From: Ascaris suum
Lineage: Eukaryota > Nematoda > Chromadorea > Rhabditida > Ascarididae
NCBI GenBank assembly: GCA_013433145.1
Contig: CM024170.1
Span: forward strand, 3,429,459-3,493,458
Direction of reading: 5' to 3'
Length of the DNA: 64,000 nucleotides
In this document: one piece after another, positions 59,042 to 64,000 of the stretch
Layout of the letters: every line of letters starts with the position of its first letter
How positions within the stretch are numbered: the first letter of the stretch is position 1
The notes under the pieces: model-generated
Seen by the model: the letters and a program-made list of their open reading frames with translations, nothing else
The model's database searches: none
Told to the model about the DNA's origin: nothing
Made by a program: the position numbers and the translations under genes

Positions 59042-60643
59042 GTGCAAGCATTAAATACGCACATATTGTAAATGATACGCGAAAAATGCAATTTGCGCTT
59101 GTTAAAACATTTCTTACCTGTGATTTTACGTATCGGAAAAATATTTCTCGATGATTCAGATGCTTAAATCTCTCTTTAATTGTTGAACGTCAGTATTGTC
59201 TTAGGAGACTTGAATTCGTTAAGGGGCCGCTTTAATTTTCCATATTCCATTGATGGAGAATTTGGAAAACGCATGCATACACCTAAGAATCTCGACGTGA
59301 TGCTTTAATATGAGGATGATTTTTTTAAATCATTAATTCATTGCTCTAAATGACATTTCATTTACGTATTCTGCTAATAGAATTTACTATTCTTAAATTC
59401 GAAAGTATATTTATTTTTTATAAGTTTTTCAAAAATGTGTTTATTTGTCCGCTTTTTATAATTTCTTCACATTTAATTATCTTTTAATTATCTTCGAATT
59501 CATTGCATATAAGTAATCTGCTTTATTTTTGTCATTCTAACTTTGCTAAATTATACAAGGGTGGAAAAAGTGATGAGTATATGTATTAGCATAGTCTTGT
59601 CCGTTGCAATTTTTATTGGATTTTTCTATTTTTATTGCAAAAATTGCAAAATTGCAACATCCATTGCAGAAAAAAAATTTCACTATATTTTTCTTAATCT
59701 TCCACTTATACACTAATAATGTTTATTTTTTAATGGAGTTTTTTTCTTATCTCACCGATTTTCGCGTTTAAAGCGATAATTTAACCGATCTCGTTCGGTT
59801 GCTTTCGATTTTCTTTCCTTTCAAAGAAAGTCTTGAAAAAATAATTACATATTTATGCGTTTATCAATTCTCTTGTTATGTTTAATAAGTTCTTTTATTT
59901 TTGCAATAAATATTTTCTTCGAGGAATTTCTCCACCTCACATTCTGCAATACGATCATTTACCGGACGTTTTTTCTCATTAAAGTCGAAGTGGAATGGAG
60001 ATGAGATGAGATGAGGTACTACTTGAAGTCGAACAGCTGCTCGGATTTTTTCCAAAATTAGCGATCGTAAGGGGTGCGACAATGCATATTTCGAAGGTGA
60101 AACCGTTTATTATTGTTCGATCATTCGATTGTCGTTCCTTAGTGGTCAATTGCTGAATGTTTAAGCATTTCAATTTTCTCAACTTCTCCCAGAGGAAATA
60201 TTAGTCAATACAAGATCATTCAGGTTCACGTCCAACATATAAAGTGAGCAGTGATCTTACATTAATAAGCGTTGCACATATATTAGTATGGAATGATGGT
60301 CGTCGTGCATTGTGCAATTTAAACGTTGCAAATGTTCGGCTTCGAGCGCTAAATATTGAGCGTCAAAGACGAATATTTATGTGAATAAGGATGAAGAGTG
60401 CTCACAAGTCGATAGATGAATTTGAATACGCATCTCCCGCATATCACCACCTCAGTCTGTGGCCTCTTTTTCAAACAAGGAATCCATACATTGGAAAATA
60501 CGATTAAACAGACCTTATTTTTGAAGTCGACTTCCATATAGAGGTATTTCGACGGTTTTCAATAGAAGCTGATTCATTGGATCATTCAACTGGTGGATTT
60601 GCTATGTGAACATTTGGGCAAGTGAGTATATCAAGTTTTTTTT

Positions 60644-60653
60644 GGGGGGGGGG
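60644..60653. repeat. Poly-G tract, 10 bases
   Basis: G run following an eight-base T run on the plus strand. Confidence 0.85.
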
Positions 60654-61720
60654 AGGAAAGGAGGGGATGGGGCAAAGTTCCTCATTTTCACAAATGATTC
60701 ACTTCTATTGCTGTCCATTTTTTACTTTCTCCGTCAGCATACCAACTTCCTAAAGTATCATTCCGATTTGAACATTGCCGCATGCATGACTGATATTTTT
60801 TGTGAATGCATCACATTTGCTAGAGATAAACTGCAAAGATGTAAATTACTGGACCGGAAATCGGAACGACACAAAAAAAAGTGCTCAGAAATCAAGAAAC
60901 CGGAGAGTTAACTCAATGTTTGAGCTCTCAAATAAGTCCATGTGAAATATTACAAAAAAAAAAAAAAAAAAACTGCTGACTGGTAAATAACATTTCAAAG
61001 AAGTGCAAATAACGAGAGAAAATTAAGCATCGAATTAAAATTCACTAATTGTAAATATTTATTTTTGCTTCACATTTATTCGAAATTCCAAGAAAAAAAA
61101 TTTGCATAAAGTTGGAGAAGGTTTTTTTTTGTTGTGAAGAAATTATTTATGTATACGGAACATGCTTTTCAGAGGTGTAACAGTGGTGAGCTGGTTTCGA
61201 TATCAAAGCGTAGCAACTAGTCATCGTCGACTTATATTGTCCGTTTGTCGTCGTTTTTTTCAGCTCCATTCTTCGACAATATTTACCAAACACAATGAAA
61301 TGAAAACATTTGTCAATAAGAGATACTGGATTTGAAACGCGAAAAAAAAATCGAATAACGAAAATTTACATTATGTAATTTGCAAATTTCAATTAAGAAC
61401 GTTACTTTTAAGCAAAAAAAAGAGATTTTTTTTTGAATGCTACTTAGAAACGATATTTTGTATCGAAAAATTTTAATCATTTCTTTAAAGAAATAATCTA
61501 ATTTCAATTTAAAATTATTTACGAATTAAATTCAATGCAATGATATTTTCCCAGTAAATTCGTTTAAAAATTCAATTATATTTCGAATTTGTTTCATTCA
61601 GTTACGTTAAATGCCGATTAGGAAGAATGTTTAGATAAAGGCAACAATTAGTGTTCAGTATAATGTCATGAGTAGTCCAGTCAAATGTCATCTTCAAAAT
61701 TAGAGAATTCCCCCTCCCCA

Positions 61721-61729
61721 CCCCCCCCC
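61721..61729. repeat. C-rich cluster with a 9-base C tract
   Basis: CCCCCTCCCCACCCCCCCCCTCCC at 61710-61733, a C-rich strand able to pair with a G-quadruplex-forming complement. It is one of the few C runs in this half. Confidence 0.8.
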
Positions 61730-63317
61730 TCCCAAAAAAAACTGATGATTTCGAGAAAGTAATACCATTTTGACCGGCTTGGAAAGATGGAAATCCCAGT
61801 AGTATTACTCTTCTATAAAAGTCTAAAGTTGATGATAAGGTGATAACTCTTAGCAGCATTTTTCGTCTTCTTTAATTCTCGTCAAACGTTGACAGTAGTA
61901 TATGATCATGGAAATAAGTCAATGACAAAAATAGTACCCAATAAACATCGCTACTGAAGCAAGTGCACCTCTCTCGAAACTGCGATGCAGTCTCATCGTT
62001 TGCGCATTTTGTATTTGACGTTAACTATTCGCATACACTTATCGTAAGCGTTCTTCATCAATAATTTCATAGAGGACCAAAGCGAAGTGTCATTAATAAA
62101 GAAACGTGAAAACTGCCTAAGTGAGCTGACAAGTTTTCTCATAGACCCTCAGAGAGGTGTTAAAATTTGCAATTTACTTTTCTTTAATTATTCAATACGA
62201 TTGTAATTCAATTTTTGATATTTTTATGAAAGAAATTGTGAGAAGTAATATAGAATCTCATATGTGGTAGAAATACATCTCCTATATATTCGTCAATTTC
62301 AATTCCATCTTTCACAATTGATTGAACAATTAGCTGATAAAAAGAAAATGAATAATTTAATGTCAAATATGTTGAATTTTACGTATTTATTGCAAAACAA
62401 CCACGAAATTTCGAACAGAGTTGCTGCCCAATAGAGAATTAGCCAATAAGAATGGGCAATAGAATTCAAAGCGGCAAATAGCGCTCTTCAACTGAGTCAA
62501 AACGACACTAAGCACTTCGATAATAATGACGTCCACATCCGTGTGAAAACGTTTCGTTTAGTCGTTCTTTTTGCATTTCTCCTTCACTTCCCTCCTCTTA
62601 TCTTTCCTTCTTCTCAAGAAAACTATTTCTAATGACATCGAATGTTCTACTATATCAGAATAATGAAGTCCATCTAAAAACTTTTCAGTACGGCAAAGCT
62701 TTTAATGCTTTCAGAATGTCGTTACAGATTAGCTTCTTAACGATTTCGGCATGACCGCCATCCGGCGATATCCATTCGCTTTGCATTTTTCGCTTCTATA
62801 TTCGATGTTTAATGTGCAATAATGAAACATGCTGAATATAGTCGATAAACTTGAATTGCAAAGAAAAATTTCATTCCGAGTTGTCCTTCTCGAAGATGCA
62901 AATTAGAATTGATCCTTTGCTCGGCAATTAATAAAATCATGCTCAAATCTTTTGAATTTCATTGTTATGCGCTGGAAAATGTTTGCAAAAGACGAAAAAT
63001 CAACTGCATCTCTGGTGTCTCTGAATTGCAAAATAACAGTTACTAATATGATGTAAGTTTTTATAGATTTGCTATTGTTACACTCTTTAATGCATCTGTA
63101 TTTTATGTGAAATTCGCGTTGTACATTGATTAAAGAAGAGAAATGTTGCAAAAATTGAGCAACATTGCATGAATTGAGTAGTGAAAGAATTCAGGAACAT
63201 GCTTGATTGAGACATGTTCCATAGGGCGGAGGGAGTGCACTTGTAACCGAGGGAACTAGTCGCTGGATTGCTTTTCATTGTTAGCATGCTCAACGATAGT
63301 TGTTCATTCGTGAAGCG

Positions 63318-63497
63318 ATGTACCTATACCAACTCAGTGGCCTCTTCCTCTTGTCTGGACTTCTATGTATCCTTTGTCCATTTGCTCAAACTAGACAGCT
63401 ACCATTTCTTGTGGCTGAAGATTTTCTAAATGCAAGATTTATTGACATTTCACGAACGGCTCCTTTTCCTCTAAATGATCAACGATTTCATCGAAAG
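63318..63497 (+). CDS. First exon of an unidentified secreted or membrane protein (partial)
   Basis: ATG at 63318 opens a clear signal sequence (LSGLFLLSGLLCILCPFAQT), with cleavage likely after about residue 24-26. It is followed by QLPFLVAEDFLNARFIDI and SRTAPFPLNDQRFHRK. The frame runs to a plausible donor, AAAG|GTTTAT at 63498, and stops soon after if unspliced. The rest of the gene lies beyond the window or in unrecognised exons before 64000. The basic end (RFHRK) could be a processing site, but there is no repeated peptide to suggest a neuropeptide precursor. No family recognised. Confidence 0.5.
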
Positions 63498-64000
63498 GTT
63501 TATTAGAATTTCTTTAATTATTGTATTAGTAAATTAATTTACTTGAGTAAGATGCTTTAAATTTTCTTAAATTATATGCTAATATGTGAAAATCTATTTG
63601 AACTATCTAGTGATAAAAATTTTTGCATATAATCGTCTGATTTATGACTTCAGTATTAATTAGATGATTGTGCTATTCTCTGAAATCATTTAAGCTCACT
63701 ATAATGATGTTTTATTATATTTTTCAACACACATCTCCACGATATTTACTCTCTAAAACGACCAATACGCGCTTTTAGTATTCGTTTTTCATTTCACTTT
63801 CCAGCCGCATATACATACTTAATTTTGTTCACTCCATAGTTATCACTTTTGAGGTGTTGGATTAATTCCATCTGATTCCATGAAAATCGACGTTTTCTTC
63901 CACAACGTAAACGGTCACTCACTTCATCGGTCTCCTAGCTAACGACTCTCTCGCTCCATGAGAAAGTGACCATACGTTCATCTAAGTCATTATCATGATA
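63498..64000. other. Probable intron, right edge of window
   Basis: AT-rich sequence after the signal-peptide exon. I see no second exon with confidence before the window ends. Confidence 0.4.

Larger units (their letters stand above)
59042..63317. other. Region expected to hold the 3' exon(s) of the TTR-like gene
   Basis: Very AT-rich. Exon-like signals include AG-60192...60240-GTGAGC, ...60611-GTGAGT and TTTTCAG-61171 AGGTGTAACAGTG|GTGAGC, but none could be joined in phase to exon 2 with a transthyretin-like C-terminus. Two short G/C tracts and TTGCAA motifs (59603-59670) are present. No other gene recognised. Confidence 0.4.

Noticed and set aside
59882..60082. Minus-strand frame with coding-like look (RLQVVPHLISSPFHFDFNEK)
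   Set aside because: No partner exons, no family match; part is the translation of a GAGAT repeat (ATGAGATGAGATGAGG). Left as intergenic.
1..64000. tRNA, rRNA, CRISPR arrays or bacterial-type operons
   Set aside because: I looked for tRNA T-arm consensus and regularly spaced repeats and found none; split genes exclude a prokaryotic origin.

Overview
The window reads as nematode nuclear DNA. It is AT-rich, its genes are split into many short exons (mostly about 100-300 bp) by introns that are often 0.3-2 kb, acceptors are of the TTTCAG type, poly-G/poly-C tracts recur, and there are fossils of RTE-type and mariner-type elements. A transthyretin-like secreted protein gene, a family greatly expanded in nematodes, points the same way. 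A strongylid (hookworm-like) parasite is my best guess; that is inference.

Layout. 1-3.3 kb: no recognisable gene. 3.3-5.8 kb: candidate exons of an unidentified minus-strand gene. 8.2-9.3 kb: a decayed mariner transposon on the plus strand. 10.4-41.7 kb: one very large minus-strand gene for a full-length ABCA-type ABC transporter, which I could assemble from 30 exons running from the initiator Met to the stop (about 1,642 residues). Its introns hold a dead RTE-type LINE (14.6-16.5 kb), a long (TA)n array, an almost perfect 23-bp hairpin, and C-tracts. 41.7-47.8 kb: the intergenic space between two head-to-head genes, with repeat-borne TGACGTCA palindromes and simple repeats. 47.8-52.0 kb: a five-exon plus-strand gene for the UBC-12/UBE2F NEDD8-conjugating enzyme, carrying a single-base deletion as read here. 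54.3-59.0 kb: the first two exons of a transthyretin-like secreted protein gene, separated by a 4.5-kb intron. 63.3 kb: the signal-peptide exon of another gene that runs off the window.

How the genes relate. They do not form an operon: strands and spacing differ. The ABCA transporter resembles the short nematode class that includes the apoptotic-cell engulfment protein CED-7. A transthyretin-like protein lies about 13 kb from its 5' end, and in C. elegans the family member TTR-52 works with CED-7 in phosphatidylserine handling. The family is large, so the proximity may be chance. The NEDD8 E2 would load NEDD8 onto cullins.

Caution. Three genes each need one inserted base to read through: the UBC-12 gene, ABCA exon 11/12, and the unidentified gene. 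This looks more like residual single-base assembly deletions than three pseudogenes. I found no convincing new biological system. The best leads are the ABCA gene itself, the frame lesions, the unidentified gene at 3.3-5.8 kb, the intronic hairpin and the repeat-borne CRE-like sites.
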